Shown: positions 11,751-22,965 of the stretch, piece after piece | Layout: every line of letters begins with the position of its first letter | Numbering within the stretch: the first letter of the stretch is position 1 | Source: Delphinapterus leucas | Taxonomy: Eukaryota > Chordata > Mammalia > Artiodactyla > Monodontidae | Direction: 5' to 3' | DNA: 64,000 nucleotides | Assembly: GCF_002288925.2 (NCBI RefSeq) | Contig: NW_022098021.1 | Location: 30,603,081-30,667,080, forward strand | Notes under the pieces: model-generated | The model's database searches: none | Told to the model about the DNA's origin: nothing | What the model saw: only the letters and a program-made list of their open reading frames with translations | Position numbers and translations under genes: made by a program

Positions 11751-13889
11751 ATTCAGACCATCATTATAAGAGTGGATTTAAGTTGCTGTAGTCAACCAAG
11801 GGTTCATAAATGATAGAGAATTTAAGTTGTGCCTGTACTATGGAATAAGTGAGATAAATACGGAATAAAGAGTAGGCATAAACAAATTTATGATCAGATC
11901 AAGGAGTAAATGATTTTTGACTAGTGTGGAATATTTATGAGGCTAGAAAGATAGGTTCTCCTGAGATTACAGGCAGATTTGAGGCAGCAACTTTACTTGA
12001 TGAATTTTGCAGATGAGGGATCATAATCTATTTTCTATGGGCAGAATAGGTTAGAAACAAGATAATTCTTGCAAGAAGCCACAATAAAAGAGCTCACGTA
12101 ATGCGCTGACAAACGACTTGGAATGAAGGCCAGATTTTGGAGACTTTGGTAAGCAAGGAATAAGATGTAGTCAAAGGCAGTTTCTGGGATCTCAAGACTA
12201 TGTTAGCAAGAGAAGTGATTTAAAGAACTCTTCCTAAGAGCACATACCCTCTGACGGTATTTTCTAAAGGTCTTTTTTTGGAATTATTATAGAAAGAATT
12301 CTGGGAAGCAAAGAGAGATGATTGCAAATCAGGTGTTTCACCGCAGGTTTCTTCATAATCAGTTGCTCATTGATTATGCAAACCCCATATGCAAACCTTT
12401 ACAATTAGAAAAAAGGCAGCTAAGACTCCAGCATATCATGCAGTAGGTTTGTAAAAACTGATGAGTGCTTTCACTCCAGCATTTCAAAAGCATTATTTTT
12501 TCCATTCATTTATTCTTCTCAAAGTCTTCCAGAATTTTTTTTTAGCTCTTCTTTTATAATTTTTTTCTTTCCTGGCAGGATAAACAGTCTTTTAGTTAGG
12601 AAGCATTACATGCTTCCTCTGCCTAAAGCATATGTCTTACTTCTCTTTTCCACTGGGATTTCAGGAATTGGCTTCCTTACTAAGTACAATAAAATGTCAT
12701 ATCCCTTCTTCCTTAAATTGAAAGTCATGCAGTGATTATTCATTTTAAAATTTCCTTCAACACATATACCTTCCCAACCCCCCACACCCACACAAATCAC
12801 ATCTTCATCTTAGCTGTTAAGTTCCTTGCCAGTTACTTGATGAGTTCTGATGATACGCAGAAGCTCTTTTTTTGGCATATTGTTTCTTTCTGATGCACAT
12901 AAGCAAAGTTTATTTGGATGCTCAGAGTACATAGAATTTGTTGTTAAGACTGGTAAATTTCAGAAGTCAGTGTAGTGAGATGGTTGTACTTGATTTATTT
13001 CTAAAAGATACATGAAGAGAAGCTTTCTAAGTTTTATTGTGCTAAACCACCTCTTTCCATGCCACCAGTTTTACATTGTATGCCGCTCTTGCTAAATTTC
13101 GCAGACACCACAAAAAACTGTAGAGAATTTCTGTAAATATAACACTCCCATAATTACTTCAAGAACAGTACACACGTCATCATATTCATTTGCCATTTTC
13201 ACGGTGGCTTGTCCTTTCTACATTTTATTATTTATTATTATTTTTATTTATTATTATTATTATTATTATATCTCAATATATCTCAATTTTCATTTAAGTG
13301 AAGAAAAGTTTTACCTGAGGTTTTCTCATTTACCGTTTTCTTCTGAGCAATTATAAAGGTGAGATAGGATTGGATCTGGAGATTTGTCTAATTCTTCAAA
13401 TATATATATTTCGATGTCAAGTTGTAGTAAATGTCACATTATTGCCCAGAATACATCAACCATAGTCACTAGTCTAACTTTATTAGAATCAACTCTTAAA
13501 TTATTTGCAGTGTACTATTAAAAAAAAAAAAGACTATTGCAGATTTTGACAAAAAAAAGAAAAAAAAGGGCTTTTGCTTGAATTCCAGTCCAGCTATTAT
13601 TAGACATATAACCTTATACTCTTAATTTTTTAGTTTAATATTCCTCATGTGATAAAAGTAAAATTTTAACAAGTCCTGTAATTCACAGGATAATTGGAGA
13701 ATTAAGTGAAATCAATATTATGGACACAGGAGGATGAAAGCATTTAGATTTAGTTCTAAAGCAGTTAGAAATATTCTGGATTCATAGATACTTATCACTT
13801 TTGGCAGAAACCATTGGCAGATATCTAGAGCAAAAACTGTGAGATTTGTGTGCAATAGGAAAGGCATAGGTTAAGACACGAAGCTTGGT
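11751..13889. other. Single-copy-looking DNA
   Basis: About 2.1 kb without a recognised gene. It holds T-rich patches near 12480-12560 and a TTA microsatellite (13224-13270). An A-rich patch at 13510-13568 may be the tail of an unrecognised retroposon. Confidence 0.45.
13224..13270. repeat. (TTA)n / (TTTA)n microsatellite
   Basis: Runs of tta and ttta units over about 47 bp. Confidence 0.85.
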
Positions 13890-14055
13890 GACTTGTCCCA
13901 GTCCTTTGTTTTTGGTCATGTCCTCCTGGACATGCCACTTCTTTTGTTTAAACACCAATCTTTTAATTTACAAAATATTGATACTTATCTGCCTCATTGA
14001 ATTCTTGTGAGGATACCATTAAATAGTATATTTTAAGAACATTTTAACATTGGAT
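13890..14055 (+). repeat. Possible MIR SINE fragment, sense
   Basis: The order 'acttgtcccagtcctttg', 'caatcttttaatttacaaaa', 'ttgatacttatctgcctcat', 'ttcttgtgaggataccatta' parallels the second half of MIR (fall-off of 'cctcatctgtaaaatggg', 'ctcatagggttgttgtgagg'). It is diverged. Confidence 0.5.
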
Positions 14056-15654
14056 AATTTCTATACATGTATAAAGCCTTGTTGCAGCCAGTCAACCATT
14101 ATTTCTGTGATCCTTCTTTATACTGAACAATTCTTTGCAACATTAAAAACATGAAGTTTTGTCTTATATTATTCCTTGTATCCTCATATATGCCTGGCCG
14201 TTTCTTGCTTTCCAAGTATCCTTAGCTATCTGGTTGCAGGTACATTACAATTGTCCTCAAGGCCTGTGAGGAAACAGAATTGGTCCCTCAAGAATCACGT
14301 AACTGAATTTTAAAAGAGCAAAAGCAAAATCCAAAACAGACACAGAAATGAATTTTCTGTGTGATGATACTGGTACCTACCCAATGCATCTCTTTCTTCT
14401 CTCTCAAGTTTCTATGAGTGCCTACTCTCATATTTAACTATAGTTAGAATACTGACCAAGAAGAAGGTCATCTAGGCCCAAGGGTATAGAGACCTCTTAA
14501 TGTGCTTGGAGTAGTTGAGTTTTTTTTTCTTCTATCTGTACTTTGTGAATAATACAAGACACAGTCAATGCTTTGGATTTCATTATAGCTCAGCACAAAG
14601 CTCTTTAATGGACCATGCTTGTTCTTGTGATGTGTTCATTGCCCAGGTATCCAACAGCTTGTGTCAGTCATCTTAGTTGTATTAGCTACCTATAAATGCA
14701 GCTCCCTGTAAGATGAAATGACCTGGGACCAATTAATTGAAAATGGGGAAAAAATGTAGTAAATTCTGTTGGGAGTGATTTAACAAAACTAGCTATGCAT
14801 CAATTGCAGGTGGCCAGAGACACTGCTTGCCAAATGGAGTTGGCTACATACGAAGGAGAACATACTGTTCAAGCAGCAGGACTTGTGAAGGATATAGGAA
14901 TTCCAGCAAAATGGGCATGAACAGATGCAACATTACCTAGGTGCAAAAAATGTGTGTTCTCTCATTGCTTAGTTGTTGTTGTTGTTGGTTCAAATAAGAT
15001 ATATTTTATGGGGACGGGTATGTTAAATTTCAAGTGATTTCCTGAGGTCATTAAGCCTAGAGCCCCATAGATCTCTTGGCTACAAACAACTCTAGAAAGT
15101 TACTTATTTGGGACTTACAGTTAAATTTTCTGTGCATGTTTTAATTGAATAAGACTTTTCCTAATTATAGTCACGTGGCTAAAAATTTCATCCTCCAAGT
15201 CGTTCTCATCATAAATGATCATTCTCCGTCAATGCTAAGCTTTTTTGTTTACTCAAAGACAAACCATCATGTCCATGCATGAGAAAGCTGTTCTCCAATG
15301 TTTAAACACATCTCTAATTTGAAGCATCTGAACCAATTTCTGGCCTTCATATAAAAGTTATGGATTTAAGAAGTATAGAAATTCCCTTGATGGAAGTACA
15401 TTTTTATGCTTCTACTAGACATGCAGTAGGTCAAGATAATGACCTTTCACCTGGATCTATAAACATATCTTTATTGAAACCTTTTGACAATTCCTTTTTG
15501 CTTTTGGATATCCTGATATAAGAAATTTCTGAACAATGTTCTAGTGACACATTGAATCTGTACATGAACATTCAACTTAGTGATAGTGATAACCTCTAGG
15601 AAGCGAAGCAAACTAGACTCCAGGTAAATTTTGAATAGAAAACAAAAACATTAT
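14056..15654. other. Single-copy-looking DNA
   Basis: About 1.6 kb with no recognised repeat except a short (GTT)n near 14970-14986. A 59-codon open stretch at 14741-14920 was considered and rejected as coding. Confidence 0.45.
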
Positions 15655-16112
15655 AGCTGAGTTATTTGTAGTGAGGTGGATGGACCTAGAGACTGTCATA
15701 CAGAGTGAAGTAAGTCAGAAAGAGAAAAACAAATACTGTATGCTAACACATATATCAGAAGAGCCTGGGGCAAGATGGGAATAAAGATGCAGACCTACTA
15801 GAGAATGGACTTGAGGCTACGGGGAGGGGGAAGGGTAAGCTGTGACAAAGTGAGAGAGTGGCATGGACATATATACACTACCAGATGTAAAATAGCTAGT
15901 GGGAAGCAGCCGCATAGCACAGGGAGATCAGCTCGGTGCTTTGTGACCACGTAGAGGGGTGGGATAGGGAGGGTGGGCGGGAGGGAGATGCAAGAGGGAA
16001 GAGATATGGGGACGTATGTATATGTATAACTGATTCGCTTTGTTATAAAGCAGAAACTGAAATACCACTGTGAAGCAATTATACTCTAATAAAGATGTTA
16101 AAAAAAAAAAGA
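15655..16112 (+). mobile_element. L1 3'-end fragment, sense
   Basis: A 5'-truncated young-looking L1: the last ORF2 codons ('tagtgaggtggatggaccta', 'agtgaagtaagtcagaaaga'), then the cetartiodactyl L1 3' UTR with 'tggacttgagg', 'gtgggaagcagccgcatagc', 'gatcagctcggtgctttgtg' and 'agctgattcgc' equivalents, a polyadenylation signal aataaa and an A tail. The flanks aaaaacatta and aaaaacacta may be a poor target-site duplication. Confidence 0.9.
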
Positions 16113-16714
16113 AAAACACTACCCTTCATTCGTTTTTGCCATTTAGAACCTGATTAAAATCACCCAAAGCAATTTACTAATTAGATCTCAGCCACAAGTT
16201 CTACTATTCATCCCAGTTGCCAAATAGCTTACATTACTCAGCAATCATATCATTTTGTGCCCGTGTCTCAATATCATCAACTGTAATATTTTCCAAATAA
16301 TTGTTAATAAGCTAGCCAGTATTCCTACAGTGACTTTAAGATTATAAAATGGCATGAGAATATTATTTATCAGTATGGCTCGGTTATACTTTCTGACACT
16401 CACATGAATGATATCAAAAATAAGTTTATACCATAGCAAAATGATTTCTGGGATAATTTAAAGTGCTGGTACTTAAACTTTTCAAGCAGATGTGTGGGAC
16501 ATTTATTACGTACCAATTGTTTGAGGTTGGGATCCAGAAAGACCTTACTTGGCACATTGAAAATTGCTATTCATGACTCACTTGTCACTATGTTGCCACA
16601 AGTGTCTTTTTAAAATATAATTTAATGGACATATGTCACATACATAGTAGACTATCAACACAGAGGAATTCGATTTACTCTTTTTTTTTTTTTTTGATGG
16701 TAAGAATCTCTTAT
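16113..16714. other. Single-copy-looking DNA with a T tract
   Basis: No gene is recognised. A T run at 16680-16695 precedes the LTR remnant. Confidence 0.45.
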
Positions 16715-16852
16715 TTATTTATTTATTTATTGGATTAAATAACAGACATTTATTTCTCACAGTTCTAGAGGCTGGGAGGTCCAAGATCAAGGTGTCAACA
16801 ATTCGATTCTTGGTGATAACCTTCTTCCTGGTTTGTAAACATCCTCCTTCTA
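16715..16852 (-). repeat. MLT1-like (ERVL-MaLR) LTR 3' end, antisense
   Basis: The reverse complement carries the characteristic 3' end of mammalian MaLR LTRs: 'caccttgatcttggacctcc', 'agcctctagaactgtgag', then 'aaataaatgtctgttattta'. This is an old solo-LTR fragment. L1-B lies directly next to it and may have truncated it. No internal retroviral sequence is seen. Confidence 0.75.
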
Positions 16853-17092
16853 CATATATATATATATATTTTTTTTTAATTGTTAAATTAAATTAATTTT
16901 TTTTTACTCAGCAGGTTCTTATTAGTTATCAATTTTATACATATTAGTGTATGTATATCAATCCCAAGCTCCCAATTCATCACAACAGCACCCCCAATCC
17001 CACCACATTCTCCCCCTTGGTATCCATATGTTCGTTCTGTACATCTGTGTCTCAATTTCTGCCCTGCAAACCAGCTCATCTGTACCATTTTT

Positions 17093-20000
17093 CTAGGTTC
17101 CACATATATGCAATAATATACGATATTTGTTTTCCTCTTCCTGACTTACTTCACTCTGTATGGCAGTCTCTAGATCCATCCACGTCTCTACAAATGAACC
17201 AATTTTGTTCCATTTTATGGCTGAGTAATATTCCATTGTATATATGTACCACATCTTCTTTATCCAGTCGTCTGTCAATGGGCATTTAAGTTGATTCCAA
17301 GACCTGGTTATTGTAAATAGTGCTGCAATGAACAGTGAGGTGCATGCGTCTTTTTGAATTATGGTTTTCTCTGGGTGTATGGCCAGTAGTAGGATTGCTG
17401 GATCATATGGTAATTCTATTTTTAGTTTTTAAGGAACCTTCATACTATTCTTCATAGTGGCAGTATCAATTCACATTCCCAACAGTGCAAGAGGGTTTCC
17501 TTTTCTCCACACCATCTCCAGCATTTGTTATTTGTAGATTTTTCTGGTGATGCCCATTATAACTGCTGTGAGGTGATATCTCATTGTAGTTTTGATTTGC
17601 ATTTCTCTAATAATTAGTGATGTTGAGCAACTTTTCATGTATTTGTTGGCCATCTGTATGTCTTCTTTAGAGAAATGTCTATTTAGGTTTTCTGCCCATT
17701 TTTGGATTGGGTTCTTTGCTTTTTTAATATTGAGCTGCATGAGCTGTTTATATATTTTGGAGATTGATCCTTTGTCTATTGATTTGTTTGTAAATATTTT
17801 CTCCCATTCTGAGGGTTGTCTTTTCATCTTGTTTGTAGTTTCCTTTGCTTTGCAAAAGCTTTTAAGTTTAATTAGGTCCTGTTTGTTTATTTTTGTTTGT
17901 ATTTCCATTACTCTAGGAGGTGGAACAAAAAAGTTCTTGTTGTGATTTATGTCAAAGAGTGTTCTTCCTATATTTTCCTCTAAAAAGTTTATAGTGCCCG
18001 GTCTTAAATTTAGGTCTCTAATCCATTTTGAGTTTATATTTGTGTATGGTGTTAGGAAGTGTTCTAATTTCATTTTTTTACATGTAACTCTCCTGTTTTC
18101 CCAGAACCACTTATTGAAGAGACTGTCTTTTCCCTATTGTATACCCTTGCCTCCTTTGTCATAGATTAGTTGACCATAGGTGTGTGCGTTTATTTCTGGG
18201 CTTTCTATCCTTTTCCATTGATCTATATTTTTGTTTTTGTGCCATTACCATACTGTGATTACTGTAGTTTGTAGTATAGTTTGAAGACAGAGAGAGATTC
18301 CTCCCTCTCTGCTTTTTTCCCTCAAGACTGCTTTGGTTATTTGGGGTCTTTGTGTCTCCATACAAACTTAAGATTTTTTGTTCTAGTTATGTAAAAAATG
18401 ACATTGGTAATTTGATAGGGATTGCTTTGAATCTGTAGATTGCTTTGGTTAGTACAGTCATTTTCATATTGATTCCTCCAATTCAAGAACATGGTATATC
18501 TATCCATCTCTTTGTATCATCCTTAATTTCATCAGTGTCTTATAGTTTTCTGCATACAGGTTTTTGTCTCCCTAGATAGGTTTATTCCTAGGTATTTTAT
18601 TCTTTTTGTTGCAATGGTAAATGGAAGTGTTTCCTTAATGTCTCTTTCACATTATTCATCATTAGTGTATAGGAATGCAAGAGACTTCTGTGCATTAATT
18701 TTGTATCCTGCAACTTTACCAAATTCATTGATTAGCTGTAGTAGTTTTCTGGTGTCAACTTTAGGATTCTCTATGTATAGTAACATGTCATCTGCAAACA
18801 GTGACAGTTTTACTTTTTCTTTTCCAATTTGTAATCCTTTTATTTCTTTTTCTTCTCTGATTGCCATGGCTAGGACTTCCAAAACTATGTGAGAGTGGAC
18901 ATCCTTGTCTTGATCCTGATCTTAGAGGAAATGCTTTCACCATTGAGAATGATGTTTGCTGTGGGTTTGTCGTATATGGCCTTTGTTGAGGTAGGTTCCC
19001 TCTATGCCTACTTTCTGGAGATTTTTTATCATAAATGGGTGTTGAATCTTTTTATGAATCTAATGAGATGATCATATGTTTTTTATTCTTCAATTTGTTA
19101 ATATGGTGTATCACATGGATTGATTTGCGTATATTGAAGAATCCTTGCATCCCTGGGTTAAATCCCACTTGCTCATGGTGTATGATCCTTTTAATGTGTT
19201 GTTGGATTCTGTTTGCTAGTATTTTGTTGAGGATATTTGCATTTATATTCATCAGTGATATTGGTCTGTAATTTTCTTTTTGTGTAGTACGTTTGTCTGG
19301 TTTTGGTATCAGGGTGATGGTGGCCTCATAGAATGAGTTTGGGAGTGGTCCTTCCTCTGCAACTTTTTGGAAGGGTTTGAGAAGGATGAGTGTTAGCTCT
19401 TCTCTAAATGTTTTATAGAATTCACCTGTGAAGCCATCTGGTGCTGGACTTCTGTTTGTTGGAAGATTTTTAATCACAGTTTCAATTCCATTACTTGTGA
19501 TTGGTCTGTTCATATTTTCTGGCTCTCCCTGGTTCAGTCTTGGAAGGTAGTAACTTTCTAAGAATTTGTCTGTTTCTTCCAGGTTGTCCATTTTATTGGC
19601 ATAGAGTTGCTTGTAGTAGTCTCTTAGTATGCTTTGTATTTCTGTGGTCTGTTGTAACTTCTCCTTTTTCATTTCCAATTTTATTGATTTGAGTCCTCTC
19701 CCTCTTTTTCTTGATGAATCTGGCTAATGGTTTATCAATTTTTTTTATCTTCTTAAAGAGCCAGCGTTTAGTTTTATTGATCTTAGCCGTTGTTTTCTTT
19801 GTCTCTATTTCATTTATTTCTCCTCGGATCTTTATGATTTCTTCCCGTCTACTAACTTTGGGTTTTGTTTGTTTTTCTTTCTCTAGTTACTTTAAGTGTA
19901 AGGTTAGATTCTGTATTTGAGATGTTTGTTGTTCCTAGAGGTAGGCCTGTATTGCTAAAAACCTCCCTCTTAGAACTGCTTTTACTGCATCCCATAGGTT

Positions 20001-20852
20001 TTGGATCATCGAGTTTTTGTTGTCATTTGTCTCCAAGTATTTTTTTTTGTTTTGTCTTTTATTTCTTCAGTGATCTCTTGGTTATTTAGTAACATATTGT
20101 TTAGCCTCCATGTGTCTGTCTTTTTTACGTTATTTTCCCTGTACTTGATTCCTAATGTCACAGTGCTGTGGTCAGAAAAGATGCTTGATAAGATTTCAAT
20201 TATATTAAATTTACTGAGGCTTGATTTGTTACCCAAGATGTGATCTATCCTGGAGAGTGATCCATGTACACTTGAGAAGAAAGTGTAATCTATTGTTTTT
20301 GGATGGAATGCCCTATAAATATCATTTAAATCTATTTGGTCTACAGTGTCATTTAAATTTTGTGTTTCCTTATTAATTTTCTGTTTGGATGATCGTTCCA
20401 TTTGTGTAAATGAGCTGTTAAAGTCCCCCACTATTATTGTGTTACTGTTGATTTCCTCTTTTATACCTGTTAGCAATTTCCTTATGTATTGTGGTGCTTC
20501 TATGTTGGTTGCGCATATATTTATAATTGTTATATTGTCTTCTTGGTTTGATCCATTGATCATTATGTAGTGCCCTTCCTTGTTTCTTGTAATATTCTTT
20601 ATTTTAAAGTCTATTTTATCTGATATGAATATTGCTACTCCAGCTTCTTTTGATTTCCATTGCATGGGATATCTTTTTCCATCCCCTAACTTTCAGTCTG
20701 TATGTGTCCCTAGGTCTGAAGTAGGTCTCTTGTAGACAGCATATATATGTGTCTTGTTTTTGTATCCATTCAGTGAGCCTGTGTCTTTTGGTTTGAGAAT
20801 TTAATCCATTCACATTTAGGCTAATTATCAATATGCATGTTCCTATTATCAT
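17093..20852 (-). pseudogene. L1-B ORF2 remnant (endonuclease and reverse transcriptase)
   Basis: About 3.76 kb, close to the usual 1,250-1,280 codons. From the start at 20852 the endonuclease shows SLNVNGLNS and CCLQETYFRPRD. A frameshift follows near 20650, and the frame resumes with KEAGVAIFISDKIDFKI, then GDFN and SDHS, so the key endonuclease residues can still be read. RT begins with [18 protein letters not shown] (19.4 kb) and LIPKPDK. RT motif A near 19050-19065 is broken by a deletion of about 11 nt compared with L1-C. The active-site motif [13 protein letters not shown] is intact at about 18770-18810. The C-terminal part (17528-18073) includes [18 protein letters not shown], and the family-typical end YRILLHICGT reaches the stop at 17093. 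It is inactive because of the frameshifts. Confidence 0.92.
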
Positions 20853-21402
20853 TTTCTTACTTGTTATGGGTTTGTTTTTGTAGGCCCTTTTCTTCTCTTG
20901 TGTTTCCCACTTAGAGAAGTTCCTTTAGCATTTGTTGTAGAGCTGGTTTGGTGGTGCTGAGTTCTCTTAGCTTTTGCTTGTCTGTAAAGCTTTTGATTTC
21001 CCTGTCGAATCTGAGTGAGACCTTTGCTGGGTAGAATAATCTTGGTTATAGGTTCTTCCCTTTCATCACTTTAAATATGTCATGCCACTCCCTTCTAGCT
21101 TGTAGAGTTTCTGCTGAGAAATCAGCTGTTAACTTTATGGGAGTTCCCTTGTATGTTATTTGTCATTTTTCCCTTGTTGCTTTCAATAATTTTTCTTTGT
21201 CTATATTTTTTGTTAATTTGATTACTATGTGTCTTGGCATGTTTCTCCTTGGGTTTATCCTATATGGGACTCTCTGCACTTCCTGGACTTGGGTAGCTTT
21301 TTCATTTCCCATGTTAGGGAAGTTTTCAACTATAATCTCTTCAAATATTTTCTCGGGTCCTTTCTCTCTCTCTTCTCTTTCTGGGACCCCTATAATGCAA
21401 AT

Positions 21403-21629
21403 GCTGTTTTTTTGTTTTTTTTTTTTTTTTTGCAGTACACAGACCTCTCACTGTTGTGGCCTCTCCTGTTGCAGAGCACAGGCTCCGGATGCACAGGCTC
21501 AGCAGCCATGGCTCACGGGCCCAACCACTCCGTGGCATGTGGGATCTTCCCGTACCGGGGCACGAACCCGTGTCCCCTGCATCGGCAGGCGGACTCTCAA
21601 CCAGTGCGCCACCAGGGAAGCCCGCTGTT
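21403..21629 (-). mobile_element. CHR-type SINE inside L1-B ORF1, antisense
   Basis: A T tract (about 21407-21432) is followed by the reverse complement of the CHR SINE, ending 'accagggaagcccg'. The short flanks gctgtt (21403-21408 and 21624-21629) are the probable target-site duplication, merged with the T tract. Because it interrupts L1-B, it is younger than L1-B. It differs from the best copies at several CpG sites. Confidence 0.92.
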
Positions 21630-21830
21630 GTGTTTAATGTTGTCCTAGAGGTGTCTTAGGCTGTCTTCATTTCTTTTCCTTCTTTTTTCCTTATTCTGTT
21701 CTGCAGCAGTGAATTCAACCATTCTGTCTTCTGGGTCACTTATCTGTTCTTCTGCCTCAGTTATTCTGCTTTTGATTCCTTCTAGTGTATTTTTCATTTC
21801 AGTTATTGTACTGTTCATCTCTGGTTGTTT

Positions 21831-21880
21831 GTTCTTTAATTCTTCTAGGTGTTTGTTCTTTAATTCTTCTAGGTCTTTGT
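21831..21880. repeat. 24-bp tandem duplication in L1-B ORF1
   Basis: The unit gttctttaattcttctaggt plus four bases (gttt or cttt) occurs twice in a row. L1-A and L1-C have one unit at the matching place. It is in frame and adds eight codons to the coiled coil. Confidence 0.85.
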
Positions 21881-22062
21881 TAAACATTTCTTTCATCTTC
21901 TCGATTTTTGCCTCCATTCTTTTTCTGAGAGCCTGGATCATCTTCACTATCATTATTCTGAATTCTTTTTCTGGAAGGTTGTCTATCTGCACTTCATTTA
22001 GTTGTTTTTTCTGGGGTTTTATCTTTTTCCTTCATCTGGTACATAGCCCTCTGCCTTTTCAT

Positions 22063-22965
22063 CTTGTCTCTCTTTCCGTGAATGTGGTTTTTGTTCCACT
22101 GGCTGCAGGACAGTAGTTCTTCTTGCTTCTACTGTCTGCCCTTGGTGGATGAGGCTATCTAAAAGGGTTTTTCAAATTTCCTGATGGGAGGGACTGGTGG
22201 TGGGTAGAGTTGTGTGTTTCTCTGGTGGGTAGAGCTCAGTAAAATTTTAATCTGCTTGTCTGCTGATGGGTGGGGCTGGGTTCCCTCCCTGTTGTTTTTT
22301 TGACTGGAGGCGACCCAACACTGGAGCTTACCTGGGCTCTTTTTTGGGGCTAATGGCAGACTCTGGGAGGGCTCATGCTGAGGAGTACTTCCCAGTATTT
22401 CTGTTGCCAGTGTCCTTGTCCTCACGTTAAGCCACACCCACGCCATGTCTCTGCAGGAGACTCTTCAATACTAGCAGGTAAGTCTGGTTCAGTCTCCTAT
22501 AGGGTCATGCTCCTTCCCCTGGATCACGATGTGCACACTACTCTATGTGTGCCCTCCAAGATTGGATTCTCTGTTTTCCCAAGTCCTGTCAAAGTCCTGT
22601 AATCAAATCCCGCTAGCTTTCAAAGTCTGATTCTCTAGGAATACCTCTTCCATTTGCTGGACATCCAGGTTGGGAATCCTCACATGGGGCTCAGAACATT
22701 TACTCCAGTGGGTGGACTTCTGTGGTATAAGTGTTCTCCAGTTTGTGAGTCACCCACCCAACAGTTATGGGATTTTATTTTATTGTGATTGTGCCCCTCT
22801 TACCATCTCATTGTGGCTTCTCCTTTGTTTTGGATGTGGGGTATCTTTTTTGGTGAGTTCCAGTGTCTTCCTGTCAGTGGCTATTCAGCAGTTAGTTGTG
22901 ATTCTGGTGCTCTCACAAGAGATAGTGAGAGCACATCCTTCTACTCCACCACCTTGAACCAATCT
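22063..22965 (-). promoter_or_regulatory. L1-B 5' UTR (internal promoter region)
   Basis: About 0.9 kb, more GC-rich than the surroundings, upstream of ORF1 on the minus strand. It is homologous to 5586-6438 of L1-A and to the ORF1-proximal third of the L1-C 5' UTR ('actggagcttacctgggct', 'tgtccttgtcctcacg'). L1 5' UTRs hold an internal RNA polymerase II promoter. Activity of this copy is unknown. Confidence 0.75.

Larger units (their letters stand above)
20911..22062 (-). pseudogene. L1-B ORF1 remnant, split by a SINE
   Basis: ORF1 (RNA-binding coiled-coil protein) starts with an ATG at 22062-22060 in the usual L1 context (MKRQRAMY). A frameshift separates this start from the open stretch at 21992-21645, which shows DNLPEKEFRIMIVKMIQ and the coiled coil. 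The coiled coil carries a tandem repeat LEELKNKH / LEELKNKQ encoded by two 24-bp units. A CHR SINE (21409-21623) is inserted just after the coiled coil. The RNA-binding and C-terminal part continues at 21400-20911 in decayed frames and ends at the usual stop 20913-20911. The SINE alone would remove function. Confidence 0.9.
16870..22965 (-). mobile_element. L1-B: near-full-length minus-strand LINE-1 carrying a SINE
   Basis: Read on the minus strand: a 5' UTR starting near 22965 ('aaggtggtggagtagaagg'), ORF1 from 22062 to 20911, ORF2 from 20852 to 17093, a 3' UTR and an A-rich 3' end near 16870. Without the inserted SINE (about 21.41-21.62 kb) it is about 5.9 kb, a full-length size for this family. 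Several indels and stops break both ORFs. I could not find a convincing target-site duplication, because the 3' end runs into an AT-rich tract (16852-16880). It shares its 5' UTR type with L1-A. Confidence 0.93.

Noticed and set aside
14741..14920. A 59-codon open stretch with a protein-like composition (for example EGEHTVQAAGLVKDIGIPA)
   Set aside because: No family is recognised, no splice signals or homologous block were found around it, and a frame of this length is expected by chance.
15655..16112. Considered as a lncRNA or gene 3' end because of the polyadenylation signal and A tail
   Set aside because: The sequence is an L1 3' UTR found in several other places in the window.
17592..20570. 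Many plus-strand open frames across L1-B (hydrophobic, phenylalanine- and leucine-rich)
   Set aside because: They are antisense shadows of ORF2. The A-rich coding strand gives T-rich, apparently membrane-like translations.
21831..21880. Short direct repeats considered as a CRISPR-like array
   Set aside because: There are only two adjacent units without spacers, inside an L1 ORF1 of a mammalian genome.
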